9,598 nucleotides of DNA from assembly GCA_946222055.1 (NCBI GenBank), contig CAMIEW010000013.1:1-9598 (forward strand), written 5' to 3'. The translations under genes were made by a program, and so were the position numbers. Under the pieces are notes generated by a model. It was not told the origin of the DNA and did not search any database. It saw only the letters and a list, made by a program, of their open reading frames with translations. Source of the DNA: an uncultured Porphyromonas sp. GTDB taxonomy: Bacteria > Bacteroidota > Bacteroidia > Bacteroidales > Porphyromonadaceae. Shown one piece after another: positions 1 through 8,623 of the stretch. How positions within the stretch are numbered: position 1 is the first letter of the stretch; the number at the start of each line of letters is the position of its first letter.

Positions 1-2821
1 GCTCAGCACCTTCCTGAGCAAGAAAAACCCCAATGGGGACTACAAGAGTCCCAATACTAAGCTGACTACGGCTGAGCTGAAGACTGTCCTGGAGGAGTAC
101 GGTAGCGATCTGAGTGCGGACGATAAGAAGCGACTCACCGAGAGCTATCTCTCTAAGTCTCCCAAGGCCAGCACGCCCACCGAGCCGGAGAAGCAGCCGG
201 AGCCGAAGGAAGCTAAGGCAGAGCCGGCAAGTGAACCAGAGCCCGCCTCCAAGTCTCAGCCCTCGTTTGTCAAGGGGCACCTTCAGCTCGATGACAAGGG
301 GCGCGTGATACCTGTCTCATCCAAGAGCGATAAGCCAAAGGAGAAACCGGCACCGGAGGTCAAGACTCCTAAGCCCGCTAAGCCCGCCGAGGAGCCGAAG
401 AAGCCTGCCACCCCTAAGGTCGAGAAGCCTAAGGTAGAGCAGCCTAAGCCGGAGACCCCGAAGGCGAAGGAAAAGCCGGTGGTGGAGAAGAAGCCTCAGC
501 CAGATAAGGAGAAGAAGAACGCCGAGACTCAGAAGCCATCAGCGCCCAAGAAGGATGAGGAAGTGAAGACTGCAGCCAATAACGATGATACCAAGGAGGA
601 CGAGGGAGTATACCGCCTCGGCACAACCGATGATATGGGTCTCACTGTAGTCGGTAAGATCGACCTCTCCAAGATAGATCCTCAGACCACGCGACGCAAG
701 CGTAAGCGGATCAAGGGCAATAAGGTCGACATCGACAAGCAAGCCAAGCAGGACAGCGGCAAGGGGGCCGGCAAGGATGGCAATAATCGTCGCAGTAAGG
801 ACGGTCGGGGTGGTAACAACAACTCCGGCAACAACCGTAACAATAGGTCCGGTGCTGCTAATCCGAAGAAGGGTCGCAAGAGCCGTCGCCGTGAAGAACA
901 GCAGGAGATCACGCAGGAGGATATCCAGAAGCAGATCAAGAAGACCATGGCGGCCATGCAGGGACGTGGTCACCGCCCCGGCAAGACCGCAGCACAGTAT
1001 CGCCGTGAGAAGCGCGAGGCTCGTCAGGAGGAGGCTGAGGAGCTGCTGAGAGCACAGGAGGGTGAGAGCAAGAAGCTCAAGCTGACTGAGTTCGTCACCG
1101 TCAACGACCTCGCCAAGATGCTTGACATTCCCGTCAATGACATTATCGTCTACTGCTTCAATCTCGGACTCATGGTCTCCATCAATCAGCGTCTGGAGAA
1201 GGATCAGATCGACCTTATCCTCGATGAGTATGGCTATGAGGCCGTCTATGTCGACGCTCAGGCCATGCAGGCGATCGAGACCCAGGAGGATAAGCCTGAG
1301 GATCTGGAGCCGCGCGCTCCCGTAGTGACCGTGATGGGTCACGTCGATCACGGTAAGACCTCTCTCCTTGATGCCGTGCGCAAGTCCGACGTCATCTCCG
1401 GTGAGGCTGGTGGTATCACCCAGCACATCGGTGCCTACAGAGTGACGCTCGAGGGAGGACGCAAGCTCACCTTCGTCGATACTCCCGGACACGAGGCCTT
1501 TACCGCTATGCGTGCTCGTGGAGCCAAGGTGACCGACATCGTCATTATCGTCATCGCAGCCGATGACGGTATTATGCCTCAGACCAAGGAGGCCATCTCT
1601 CACGCCTCACTCGCCGGTGTGCCAATCGTCTTTGCCATCAATAAGGTGGACAAGCCGGGAGCCAAGCCCGATATGGTACGCGAGCAACTCGCCGCCATGA
1701 ATTACCTTGTAGAGGAGTGGGGAGGAAAGTACCAGTGTCAGGAGATCTCCGCCAAGAAGGGGATCGGTGTACAAGACTTGCTGGAGAAGGTCCTCTTAGA
1801 GGCTGACCTCCTCGAGCTTAAGGCCAACCCCAATAAGCTTGCCAAGGGATCCGTCCTCGAGAGTACACTTGAGCAGGGTCGTGGCTACACCACTAAGGTC
1901 CTGATCCAGGAGGGTACGCTTCGCAATGGAGACTACATCGTCGCCGGAGCCAATTATGGTCGTGTGAAGGCGCTCTACGATGAGTACGGCGAGACCGTAG
2001 AGTCGGTCGGACCCTCCATGCCGGTCAAGGTACTTGGACTCAATGGTGCCACACCAGCCGGTGAGACCCTTAACGCTCTCGAGTCAGAGGCCGACGTAAG
2101 GGATATTGCCCGTCAGCGCGAGCAGCTCCAGCGTGAGCAGAAGGAGCGTACCCAGCACCTCCCGAGCCTGGAGACCTTCAGCCGACAGATCAAGGACGGC
2201 GAGGTACAGGAGCTCAATATCATCGTCAAGGGAGATATGGACGGATCTGTCGAGGCACTGTCCGACTCGCTGGTTAAGCTCTCAACGGAAGAGATCCGCG
2301 TGAACGTGATCTACAGCGCTGTCGGAGCGATCAGCCAGAGTGATGTAGACCTCGCAGCTGCCTCTGATGCACTGATCGTAGGCTTCCAGGTACGTCCCGC
2401 TCAGGGCGCTAAGCGCGCTGCTGAGGACGAGGGAGTGGAGATCCGCTTCTACTCGATTATCTATGATGCGATCGAGGACGTTAAGTCCGCCATGGAGGGC
2501 ATGCTCTCCCCGGAGATCAAGGAGCAGGTCACGGCAACCCTCGAGGTACGAAAGGCCTTCCGCATCCCCAAGGTGGGTACCATCGCCGGATGTATGGTGG
2601 AGCATGGCAAGGTGTCGCGTGACAATAAGGCGCGCGTGATCCGCGACGGCATCGTGATCCATACCGGTCCGCTGGTAAGTCTGAAGCGCTTCAAGGACGA
2701 CGTCAAGGAGGTAACCACCGGTCTGGAGTGCGGTCTCTCTATCAAGGACTACGACGACATCCAGGCAGGAGACCAGATCGAGACCTTCGAGGAATTTACG
2801 GTTAAGCGCAAGCTAGAGTAA
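1..2821 (+). CDS. infB: Translation initiation factor IF-2, 5' end cut by window edge
   Basis: IF-2 is the cytoplasmic GTPase that places initiator fMet-tRNA on the 30S subunit and drives 50S joining. The frame is open from base 2, so the GTG at 305 is internal and not the start. The first visible residues ([15 protein letters not shown], then [14 protein letters not shown]) resemble the extreme N-terminal domain of Bacteroidetes IF-2, so probably only about 20 residues are missing; 939 are visible. In order: N-terminal helical domain; a long disordered linker rich in Lys, Pro and Glu, ending in an Asn/Gly/Arg-rich basic patch (about 770-905); IF2-N domain (about 1070-1260); G domain with G1 GHVDHGKT at 1337-1360, G2 GGITQHIG, G3 DTPGHEAF from 1478, G4 NKVD at 1640-1651 and G5 SAKKG from 1748; then domains II, III and the C-terminal fMet-tRNA-binding part. 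It ends in TAA. All GTPase motifs are intact. Confidence 0.99.
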   Translation, partial: LSTFLSKKNPNGDYKSPNTKLTTAELKTVLEEYGSDLSADDKKRLTESYLSKSPKASTPTEPEKQPEPKEAKAEPASEPEPASKSQPSFVKGHLQLDDKGRVIPVSSKSDKPKEKPAPEVKTPKPAKPAEEPKKPATPKVEKPKVEQPKPETPKAKEKPVVEKKPQPDKEKKNAETQKPSAPKKDEEVKTAANNDDTKEDEGVYRLGTTDDMGLTVVGKIDLSKIDPQTTRRKRKRIKGNKVDIDKQAKQDSGKGAGKDGNNRRSKDGRGGNNNSGNNRNNRSGAANPKKGRKSRRREEQQEITQEDIQKQIKKTMAAMQGRGHRPGKTAAQYRREKREARQEEAEELLRAQEGESKKLKLTEFVTVNDLAKMLDIPVNDIIVYCFNLGLMVSINQRLEKDQIDLILDEYGYEAVYVDAQAMQAIETQEDKPEDLEPRAPVVTVMGHVDHGKTSLLDAVRKSDVISGEAGGITQHIGAYRVTLEGGRKLTFVDTPGHEAFTAMRARGAKVTDIVIIVIAADDGIMPQTKEAISHASLAGVPIVFAINKVDKPGAKPDMVREQLAAMNYLVEEWGGKYQCQEISAKKGIGVQDLLEKVLLEADLLELKANPNKLAKGSVLESTLEQGRGYTTKVLIQEGTLRNGDYIVAGANYGRVKALYDEYGETVESVGPSMPVKVLGLNGATPAGETLNALESEADVRDIARQREQLQREQKERTQHLPSLETFSRQIKDGEVQELNIIVKGDMDGSVEALSDSLVKLSTEEIRVNVIYSAVGAISQSDVDLAAASDALIVGFQVRPAQGAKRAAEDEGVEIRFYSIIYDAIEDVKSAMEGMLSPEIKEQVTATLEVRKAFRIPKVGTIAGCMVEHGKVSRDNKARVIRDGIVIHTGPLVSLKRFKDDVKEVTTGLECGLSIKDYDDIQAGDQIETFEEFTVKRKLE
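413..457 (+). repeat. Three 15-bp in-frame tandem units in infB linker
   Basis: Three consecutive 15-base units each begin CCTAAG (413, 428, 443) and encode [10 protein letters not shown] and PKPET. The first two are nearly identical and the third has diverged. The surrounding linker (about 320-530) has further degenerate Lys-Pro-Glu pentads. Because the period is a multiple of three, copy-number change would alter only linker length. This is visible in the sequence; that it varies between strains is inference. Confidence 0.75.
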
Positions 2822-2838
2822 TACACGATAGTAGTAGC

Positions 2839-2845
2839 AAGGGAG
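2839..2845 (+). promoter_or_regulatory. Ribosome binding site of the CvpA-family gene
   Basis: AAGGGAG lies 8 bases before the ATG at 2854 and supports that start. It is one of only two clear Shine-Dalgarno matches among the starts in this window. Confidence 0.6.
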
Positions 2846-2853
2846 AGCGCAAG

Positions 2854-3342
2854 ATGCCGTGGTTTGATATCGCAGTCGGCTTACTATTGCTCAATGGGCT
2901 CTTTGCGGGGTGGCGTATAGGATTTTTCGCCTCTGCCCTCCGCTGTCTGAGCCTTGTCCTTGCCCTCTATCTTACCGGGCTGATACGGTCTGCGATCTCC
3001 TTTTCACCATCTATATCGGTGCTCTCCATTGTGATCACCTTTGCGGTAGCGCTCTGGCTCAGCCGTCTGCTGCTGGATCTGATCACCGGCTCCTCCTACG
3101 GGCGCTTCGGACTACCTGACAGCCTCCTCGGGGCACTGACCAATGCGCTCTTCACGGGAGTGATGCTCTGGATAGCCTGCGCAGTGGTTCTGAGTCTCAA
3201 TCCCGATACGGAGTGGATCCGAGACTCTCAGGCCTACCCACTCTTAGATGAACTGGTCGAGCCTATTGCTCCCTCGCTTAGGGATGCACTGAGCCCTACC
3301 CCACCCTTAGAGCCACCCGCGGCAGAGGTCACTGATCTCTGA
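2854..3342 (+). CDS. CvpA family membrane protein
   Basis: A 162-residue integral membrane protein with about four hydrophobic segments, near residues 4-25, 28-48, 54-77 and 92-115, followed by a short polar, proline-rich tail. The N-terminal pattern (Asp5 in the first segment, then GLFAGWRIGF) and the later PDSLLGALTNALFTG stretch match the CvpA/colicin V production family. Members are inner-membrane proteins; E. coli CvpA is needed for colicin V export and has been linked to envelope stress tolerance, but the biochemical role is not settled. It starts 32 bases after infB with a good ribosome binding site, so cotranscription with infB is likely. The 51-base gap to sufB could allow a shared transcript or a separate suf promoter. 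The family call is fairly secure; any specific function would be a guess. Confidence 0.85.
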   Translation: MPWFDIAVGLLLLNGLFAGWRIGFFASALRCLSLVLALYLTGLIRSAISFSPSISVLSIVITFAVALWLSRLLLDLITGSSYGRFGLPDSLLGALTNALFTGVMLWIACAVVLSLNPDTEWIRDSQAYPLLDELVEPIAPSLRDALSPTPPLEPPAAEVTDL

Positions 3343-3393
3343 CGGAGGGGGCTGTTTTTTTCCTTCCCTCCTCGGAGGGACTATATATACTCT
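3343..3393 (+). promoter_or_regulatory. sufB leader with competing inverted repeats and T tract
   Basis: The gap between the CvpA-family gene and sufB contains GGAGGG (3344-3349), seven T residues (3355-3361), then TCCCTCC (3365-3371) and GGAGGGA (3374-3380), and an AT-rich stretch (TATATATAC) up to the sufB ATG. CCCTCC can pair with the GGAGGG on either side, giving two mutually exclusive hairpins. The second GGAGGG is also the only Shine-Dalgarno-like sequence before sufB, although 14 bases from the ATG is long. No Fur- or IscR-type box and no TAnnTTTG element could be recognised. The repeats are seen directly; a regulatory role is inference. Confidence 0.4.
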
Positions 3394-4833
3394 ATGAATA
3401 ACGAACAGATAAGCGACCTCTTAGACGAGAGAGACGAGTACAAGTACGGCTTCACCACCGACATCGAGACGGAGTACTTGCCTAAGGGGATCGATGAGAA
3501 TATCGTGCGCACCATCTCTGAGATGCGCCACGAGCCGGACTGGCTGCTGGACTTCCGTCTCAGGGCCTTCCGTGCTTGGTCTAGGATGAAAGTACCTACT
3601 TGGGGGCACGTCAAGCTCCCGGAGATAGACTTCCAGGACATCATTTACTTTGCCCGACCGAAGCAAAAGAAGTCTGCCGATGAGCCGATGGACCCTAAGC
3701 TCGAAGAGACCTTCGAGAAGCTTGGCGTCCCCGTCATGGAGCGGAAGATCCTCGCCGGTTATGCCGTCGATGCGGTCATGGACTCGGTCTCCGTCCGCAC
3801 CACCTTCCGCAAGCAACTGGCTGAGAAAGGGGTGATCTTCTGCCCCATCAGCGAGGCCGTCAGGGAGCATCCCGACTTGGTACGAAAGTACCTCGGGACG
3901 GTCGTTCCCCCGACGGATAATTTCTTTGCTGCACTCAATTCGGCGGTCTTCGGTGACGGCTCTTTTGTCTACATCCCTAAGGGTGTCCGCTGCCCCATGG
4001 AGCTGAGCTCGTACTTCAGGATCAATGCACTGAATACGGGACAATTTGAGCGCACCCTGATCGTCGCTGAGGACGACTCCTACGTCTCCTACCTCGAGGG
4101 CTGCACCGCCCCGCAGAGGGACGAGAACCAGCTCCACGCTGCCATCGTCGAGATCGTAGCTGAGGAGAATGCGGAGGTCAAGTACTCCACGGTACAGAAC
4201 TGGTACCCCGGTGACAAGGAGGGCAAGGGAGGTGTCTTCAATCTCGTCACCAAGCGCGCCCTCTGCCGAGGCAATGGGTCAAAGGTCTCCTGGACTCAGG
4301 TGGAGACCGGATCGGCCATCACCTGGAAGTACCCCAGCTGCATCCTCAAGGGGGACAACTCGGTGGGCGAATTCTACTCCGTTGCCGTCACCAATAATCA
4401 CCAGATGGCGGACACCGGGACCAAGATGATCCACACGGGAAAAAACACCCGCAGCACCATCGTCTCGAAAGGTATCTCCGCCGGCCACTCCGAGAACTCG
4501 TACCGCGGACTGGTCTACCTGGGGAAGAATGCCGAGAATGCTCGCAACTACTCCCAGTGCGACTCCCTCCTCATAGGCGACAAGTGCGGAGCGCATACCT
4601 TCCCCTACGCCGATATACTCAATGACACCGCCATCATCGAGCATGAGGCGATGACCTCCAAGATCAGCGAGGACCAGCTCTTCTACTGCCAGCAGAGGGG
4701 TATCCCCGAGGAGGAGGCGATCGGGCTCATCGTCGGTGGATACGCCCAGGAGGTGATGGAGAAGCTCCCGATGGAGTTTGCCATCGAGGCAAAGGCTCTC
4801 CTCTCCATCTCCCTCGAGGGCTCCGTGGGATAA
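3394..4833 (+). CDS. sufB: Fe-S cluster assembly scaffold protein SufB
   Basis: SufB is the main scaffold subunit of the cytoplasmic SufBC2D complex, on which nascent Fe-S clusters form. At 479 residues it is close to the usual length (about 470-495). The N-terminal YKYGF and [14 protein letters not shown] stretches, the central [20 protein letters not shown] and the C-terminal [17 protein letters not shown] are hallmarks of the family. Cys389 (in SQCDSLL) and Glu418 (in EHEA) are 29 residues apart, the same spacing as E. coli Cys405 and Glu434, the cluster-forming pair. Cys237 in LEGCTAP probably matches E. coli Cys254, the sulfur entry site. The ATG at 3394 is the natural start because the family sequence begins directly after it. 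sufC follows 25 bases after the stop. Confidence 0.98.
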   Translation: MNNEQISDLLDERDEYKYGFTTDIETEYLPKGIDENIVRTISEMRHEPDWLLDFRLRAFRAWSRMKVPTWGHVKLPEIDFQDIIYFARPKQKKSADEPMDPKLEETFEKLGVPVMERKILAGYAVDAVMDSVSVRTTFRKQLAEKGVIFCPISEAVREHPDLVRKYLGTVVPPTDNFFAALNSAVFGDGSFVYIPKGVRCPMELSSYFRINALNTGQFERTLIVAEDDSYVSYLEGCTAPQRDENQLHAAIVEIVAEENAEVKYSTVQNWYPGDKEGKGGVFNLVTKRALCRGNGSKVSWTQVETGSAITWKYPSCILKGDNSVGEFYSVAVTNNHQMADTGTKMIHTGKNTRSTIVSKGISAGHSENSYRGLVYLGKNAENARNYSQCDSLLIGDKCGAHTFPYADILNDTAIIEHEAMTSKISEDQLFYCQQRGIPEEEAIGLIVGGYAQEVMEKLPMEFAIEAKALLSISLEGSVG

Positions 4834-4858
4834 TGACACTTACTACAGATACGACACC

Positions 4859-5614
4859 ATGTTACATATAGAAAACCTACACGCCAAGATCGGCGACAAA
4901 GAGATACTACGTGGGATCAACCTCCACATACCCGACGGCGAGATACACGCCATCATGGGACCTAATGGCGGGGGTAAGAGTACTCTTGCCAACGTCCTCA
5001 CGGGACGGGCACCCTATGAGCCCACGCAGGGGAAAGTGACCTTCAATGGGGAGGACCTCCTCGAGATGAGTCCGTCACTCCGGGCACAGAAAGGACTGAT
5101 GATGTCCTTCCAGTACCCCGTAGAGATCCCAGGCGTCAGTATGACCTCTTTCCTCCGTGCCGCCCTCAACGCCAAGCGCAAGCAGGAGGGCAAGGAGCCG
5201 GTGAAGGCCGCCGACTTCCTTAAGCTCCTCAAGGAGAAGCAGAAGCAGGTGAAGCTGCCCTCCGACCTGATGAAGAGGTTTGTCAATCAAGGCTTCTCCG
5301 GTGGAGAGAAGAAGCGCAATGAGATCTTCCAGATGCTGGTCCTCGAGCCCTCACTGGCGATCCTCGACGAGACGGACTCAGGTCTCGACATTGATGCCCT
5401 CAGGACGGTTGCCGAGGGGGTCAATAGTATGCGCTCGCCCCACTTCTCTGCTATCGTCATCACGCACTACCAGAGACTGCTCGACTATATCCGCCCCGAT
5501 GTCATCCACGTGCTGATGAATGGGGAGATCATCAGAACAGGCGGTCCCGAGCTCGCACTGGAGCTGGAGGACAAGGGCTACGACTGGCTCAGAGAGGAGC
5601 AGAAGGAGGACTGA
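4859..5614 (+). CDS. sufC: Fe-S cluster assembly ATPase SufC
   Basis: SufC is an ABC-type ATPase that acts in the cytoplasm, not in transport. Two copies bind SufB and SufD, and ATP-driven dimerisation opens the SufB-SufD interface for cluster formation. The 251 residues carry Walker A GPNGGGKST (34-42), a Q-loop in SFQYPVEIPG, the SufC-type signature FSGGEKKRNE (from 146), Walker B LAILDETDSGLD with Asp170 and Glu171, and the switch His203 in ITHYQRL. The frame stays open further upstream into the end of sufB, but those codons read as sufB shadow; MLHIENLHAKIGDKEIL is the normal SufC beginning, so the ATG at 4859 is chosen. No Shine-Dalgarno precedes it, so translation may depend on coupling to sufB or an A-rich leader. 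Confidence 0.98.
   Translation: MLHIENLHAKIGDKEILRGINLHIPDGEIHAIMGPNGGGKSTLANVLTGRAPYEPTQGKVTFNGEDLLEMSPSLRAQKGLMMSFQYPVEIPGVSMTSFLRAALNAKRKQEGKEPVKAADFLKLLKEKQKQVKLPSDLMKRFVNQGFSGGEKKRNEIFQMLVLEPSLAILDETDSGLDIDALRTVAEGVNSMRSPHFSAIVITHYQRLLDYIRPDVIHVLMNGEIIRTGGPELALELEDKGYDWLREEQKED
5603..5609 (+). promoter_or_regulatory. Ribosome binding site of sufD
   Basis: AAGGAGG sits inside the last codons of sufC, 8 bases before the ATG at 5618. It favours that start over the adjacent ATG at 5621 and is the strongest Shine-Dalgarno match in the window. Confidence 0.7.
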
Positions 5615-5617
5615 GTT

Positions 5618-6865
5618 ATGATGTCAAAGCAACAACAACTCACCGAGCACTTCCTTACCCTCTCGGACAGTGTCACCTCAGACTCACCTCTGATGGCAAG
5701 CCGTCGGGAGGAGGCGAGGGAGCTCCTTCGCAAGAAGCCACTTCCCAAGCACGGTCCGGAGCACTACGCCCACTTCGACCTGGGGATCTTTGCCGACACC
5801 GAGCTGCGTCAGTCTCCCGTAGCAGAGAGCGACCTGACGCCCTACCGACTCCTTGACGACAGCCATCTCCTCTGCTCAGAGGGGACAGAGATAGAGGGCT
5901 GCTATGTCGGACCGCTAAGCCGCTTTGCTGAGCTGTATCCTGAGCCGGCTAAGCTCTTTGGGACACAGCACGACCTGAGAGATCGGGCTGTCCCTTCGCT
6001 GACCGACCTGCTGGCTGAGGAGGCCATGGTACTCTACGTGAAGCCTCGCTGCCGGGTGGAGGTACCGCTCGAGCTGATCTATCTCCTCGGTCGCGGACTC
6101 TCCACACGACACCTGCTGATCATCTGCGATGAGGAGAGCCGGGTGACCATGATGCAGTCGCACCGCAACCTCCCCGAAGAGGGGGCTGCTGCTCTCATCA
6201 CCACGGAGATCTACGTCCGAGACCGAGCTGACCTGCACCTCTACGACTACATCGAGCAGACTCACGGGACGCGCCTGCTCCACAACGTCCACGCCCGGAT
6301 CGGTGAGGATGCGCGCATGACCCTGACTGAGATCGTCTCTCACCCCGAGCGGACGAGGATCAATCTCTTCATTGACCTCGCCGGCAAGCGCGCCGACCTG
6401 CAGATGGACGGACTAGCGATCCTACGCGACGACAACCTTTGCGACATTTGGTCTAATATCTTCCACAGCGAGACCGACGGGCACACGGACGAGCTATTCA
6501 AGTACACCCTCTCGGATCACTCTATTGGGAGCTTCTCCGGGATGATCTACGTGGAGCCCGGTGCGATCCGGACGGATGCCGACCAGCATAATCGAAATCT
6601 CCTGCTCTCCAAGGAGGCAAAGATGTACTCTAAGCCTCAGCTGGAGATCTATGCTGACGATGTCAAGTGCGCTCACGGACTGGCAACCGGTCTGCTGGAC
6701 GAGGCAGCGCTCTTCTATATGGAGCAAAGGGGCATTCCTGAGGATGAGGCGCACGATATGCTCACCTCCGCCTTTGTCCACGATGTACTTGTCCGCATCC
6801 CCGATGAGCAACTCCGCGAGGTGCTGACGGCAAAGGTGGATGCCCGCCTCCAGCGGCGCAAGTAA
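5618..6865 (+). CDS. sufD: Fe-S cluster assembly protein SufD
   Basis: SufD is the SufB paralogue that completes the SufBC2D scaffold and is thought to help iron acquisition and cluster formation at the interface with SufB. The 415 residues are near the usual length (about 420). The N-terminal half is variable. The C-terminal half has the family pattern: TDELFKYTLSDHSIGSFSG, then YSKPQLEIYADDVKCAHG, then LFYMEQRGIPEDEA. His353, in CAHG, corresponds to the functionally essential E. coli His360. It starts 3 bases after sufC, so coupling is likely, and is the last gene before a strong terminator. The usual sufS and sufE or sufU do not follow, so the desulfurase must be encoded elsewhere. Confidence 0.97.
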   Translation: MMSKQQQLTEHFLTLSDSVTSDSPLMASRREEARELLRKKPLPKHGPEHYAHFDLGIFADTELRQSPVAESDLTPYRLLDDSHLLCSEGTEIEGCYVGPLSRFAELYPEPAKLFGTQHDLRDRAVPSLTDLLAEEAMVLYVKPRCRVEVPLELIYLLGRGLSTRHLLIICDEESRVTMMQSHRNLPEEGAAALITTEIYVRDRADLHLYDYIEQTHGTRLLHNVHARIGEDARMTLTEIVSHPERTRINLFIDLAGKRADLQMDGLAILRDDNLCDIWSNIFHSETDGHTDELFKYTLSDHSIGSFSGMIYVEPGAIRTDADQHNRNLLLSKEAKMYSKPQLEIYADDVKCAHGLATGLLDEAALFYMEQRGIPEDEAHDMLTSAFVHDVLVRIPDEQLREVLTAKVDARLQRRK

Positions 6866-6883
6866 CACACTCACATAGCAAGC

Positions 6884-6926
6884 AAGGGTCGATGCCTCTC
6901 ATCCACGAGAGACATCGACCCTTTTT
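6884..6926 (+). terminator. Rho-independent terminator after sufD
   Basis: The stem GGGTCGATG (6886-6894) pairs with CATCGACCC (6913-6921). One C-A mismatch separates this from an inner stem, CTCTC (6896-6900) with GAGAG (6907-6911), around a 6-base loop. AA at 6884-6885 extends the base, and five T residues (6922-6926) follow. It lies 18 bases after the sufD stop and should end the suf transcript. The T tract gives it + strand polarity. Confidence 0.95.
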
Positions 6927-7023
6927 GTGCCCTTTCAGACAGCTCCCCACTGCCTCGAGAGAATTAGATGCTTCCTCCGGTCTGCAGATCAAGGGAGCTC
7001 GTCCAAGTAGTCGGGCAAATTGC

Positions 7024-7031
7024 TATCTTTG
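7024..7031 (+). promoter_or_regulatory. Bacteroidetes-type -7 promoter element before serB
   Basis: TATCTTTG matches the Bacteroidetes primary sigma -7 consensus TAnnTTTG exactly. It would place the transcript start near 7038, leaving a leader of about 29 bases before the serB ATG at 7067. No TTG-type -33 element is visible about 20 bases upstream, which lowers confidence. The rest of the 201-base gap (6866-7066), apart from the terminator, shows no gene or RNA I can recognise. Confidence 0.6.
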
Positions 7032-7066
7032 CTAAGACAAGTTTTGAGCCTACACTATTGTAAAGC

Positions 7067-8317
7067 ATGGAATCATCTGATCAGAAGGAAATCCTACTGG
7101 CGGTCTTCAATGGCACCGATCGCCCTGGCGTCACTGCAGCGATCACCACCGTACTTGCGAAGCACGAGCTGACGATCCTCGACATCGGACAGGTCGACAT
7201 CCATAAGCACCTCACCCTCGGCGTTCTCTTCTCTGTCTCCTCACAGGGCAGCGGCAACGTGCTGAAGGACCTGCTCTTCTGCGCCAATGATCTCGGCGTG
7301 ACGGTCACCTTCCGCATCATAGACCCCGACAGCTACTCGGAGTGGGTCGGCAATCAGGGGAAGAATAAGTACATCATCACGCTCCTCGCCAAGACCATCA
7401 CCGCCGATATGGTGGCAGCGATCACCAAGGAGGTGGCGGATCAGGGGATGAATATCGACTCCGTGGATCGTCTGACCGGGCGCATCCCCTTGGTGGAGAA
7501 TCAGAGGCACCCGAGAGCCAGCATTGAGATCTCCCTCCGCGGGACACCCAAGGATCAGGTGGCGATGCAACGGCATATCATCCGCATATCGGACGAGCAC
7601 CATATGGACGTCTCCTTCCAGCAGGACAGCATGTTCCGCCGGATGAGGCGCCTGATCTGCTTCGATATGGACTCGACCCTCATCAAGACCGAGGTGATCG
7701 ACGAGCTTGCCGATAGGGCAGGCGTTGGGGATCAGGTAAAGGAGATCACCGCCCGTGCCATGCGCGGCGAGATCGACTTCCGGGAGAGCTTTAGGGAAAG
7801 AGTGGCACTTCTCAAGGGGCTAGACGCAAGTGTCATGCAGGACATTGCCGTCAATCTCCCACTAATGGACGGTCTGGAGCGGACGATGCATATCCTCAAG
7901 CGCGTCGGCTTCAAGATCGCCATCCTTAGCGGTGGATTCACCTACTTCGGTAATTACCTCAAGGACCTCTTTGACCTCGACTACGTCTATGCCAATGACC
8001 TCGAGGTCGGTCCTGACGGGAAGCTGACCGGGCGATATGTCGGTGAGGTGGTCGACGGACAGCGTAAGGCGGAGCTCCTCAAGCTCATCGCCCAGCTGGA
8101 GAAGGTCGACATCCGCCAGACCGTCGCTGTCGGCGATGGTGCCAACGACTTACCGATGCTCTCCACAGCGGGACTGGGCATAGCCTTCCACGCCAAGCCC
8201 AAGGTGCAGGAGAGTGCCAAGCAGTCCATCACCACGACCGGGCTGGACGGCATCCTCTACTTCCTGGGATACAAGGACTCACAGCTTGACGAAATACAAT
8301 TCTCTAACATCCAATAA
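7067..8317 (+). CDS. serB: Phosphoserine phosphatase SerB with two N-terminal ACT domains
   Basis: SerB hydrolyses O-phosphoserine to serine, the last step of the phosphorylated serine pathway. Of 416 residues, about 1-170 form two ACT-like regulatory domains (the first around DRPGVTAAI, the second around ITADMVAAITKEVADQGMNI). The remainder is a haloacid dehalogenase-type phosphatase: motif I DMDST at 200-204 with nucleophile Asp200 and acid Asp202, motif II Ser288 in LSGGF, Lys334 in VDGQRKAE, and the metal-binding GDGAND with Asp357 and Asp361. All catalytic residues are intact. ACT domains suggest allosteric control, commonly by serine. No signal peptide is seen. P. gingivalis has a SerB known to be secreted and to act on host proteins; whether this orthologue does so cannot be read from sequence. 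It is first in a tight four-gene cluster. The start lacks a Shine-Dalgarno but has an AT-rich leader. Confidence 0.97.
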   Translation: MESSDQKEILLAVFNGTDRPGVTAAITTVLAKHELTILDIGQVDIHKHLTLGVLFSVSSQGSGNVLKDLLFCANDLGVTVTFRIIDPDSYSEWVGNQGKNKYIITLLAKTITADMVAAITKEVADQGMNIDSVDRLTGRIPLVENQRHPRASIEISLRGTPKDQVAMQRHIIRISDEHHMDVSFQQDSMFRRMRRLICFDMDSTLIKTEVIDELADRAGVGDQVKEITARAMRGEIDFRESFRERVALLKGLDASVMQDIAVNLPLMDGLERTMHILKRVGFKIAILSGGFTYFGNYLKDLFDLDYVYANDLEVGPDGKLTGRYVGEVVDGQRKAELLKLIAQLEKVDIRQTVAVGDGANDLPMLSTAGLGIAFHAKPKVQESAKQSITTTGLDGILYFLGYKDSQLDEIQFSNIQ

Positions 8318-8320
8318 ATC

Positions 8321-8623
8321 ATGATCACTCATATTGTCCTCTTCCAGCTCGATGAGAAACTGGCAGGAGAAGAAAAGAAGGCTCACCTCGCCGCACTGAA
8401 GGCAGACTTTGAGCAACTGCCCCACACCATCGAGGAGCTGGTCGACCTGCACATAGAGCTTAATGTCAATCCTGCGGAAAAGTACGACCTCGCGCTCATC
8501 GCTCACTGTGAGGACCTCCAGAAGCTCCACGACTACGCCGTCCACCCGGATCATGTCGCCCTCGTGGGTAAGTACATCAAGCCCTACCTTGTCTCCCGAG
8601 CCTGCGTCGATTACGAGGAGTGA
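8321..8623 (+). CDS. Dabb (stress-responsive alpha/beta-barrel) domain protein
   Basis: A 100-residue single-domain protein matching the Dabb family (dimeric alpha-beta barrel). Family marks are the opening strand ITHIVLFQL, the central YDLALIAHCEDLQKLHDYAVHPDHVALV with its conserved Tyr, His-Pro and His, and the closing strand YLVSRACVDYE. The family includes plant stress-induced proteins and small enzymes, but most bacterial members have no assigned reaction, so no substrate is proposed. It starts 3 bases after serB. The 30 bases before its ATG are much more A/T-rich than the surrounding coding sequence, which may replace a Shine-Dalgarno in this phylum. Confidence 0.88.
   Translation: MITHIVLFQLDEKLAGEEKKAHLAALKADFEQLPHTIEELVDLHIELNVNPAEKYDLALIAHCEDLQKLHDYAVHPDHVALVGKYIKPYLVSRACVDYEE

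Noticed and set aside
114..308. 64-codon + strand frame rich in Arg, Ser and Pro
   Set aside because: It is another frame of the infB linker; the infB frame is continuous through it and matches IF-2 N-terminal sequence.
539..1603. 354-codon open frame on the minus strand opposite infB
   Set aside because: It lies entirely against a certain infB region, is Leu/Ile/Val/Asp-heavy in the way expected from reverse-complemented Lys/Glu/Asp codons, and shows no recognisable motif. It is a GC-skew shadow.
3323..3361. Terminator after the CvpA-family gene
   Set aside because: CAGAG (3323-3327) and CTCTG (3337-3341) can pair, but the stem is only 5 bp and 13 bases separate it from the T tract, so it does not fit an intrinsic terminator.
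3421..4137. 238-codon open frame on the minus strand opposite sufB
   Set aside because: It is fully antisense to a well-conserved SufB sequence, with no family resemblance and no promoter or ribosome site.
4778..4858. Upstream extension of sufC
   Set aside because: These codons are the out-of-frame reading of the sufB 3' end; SufC homology begins at the ATG at 4859.
6927..7023. Small RNA or riboswitch upstream of serB
   Set aside because: Only short palindromes such as TCTGCAGA and GAGCTC are visible; no extended structure or known aptamer pattern could be recognised.
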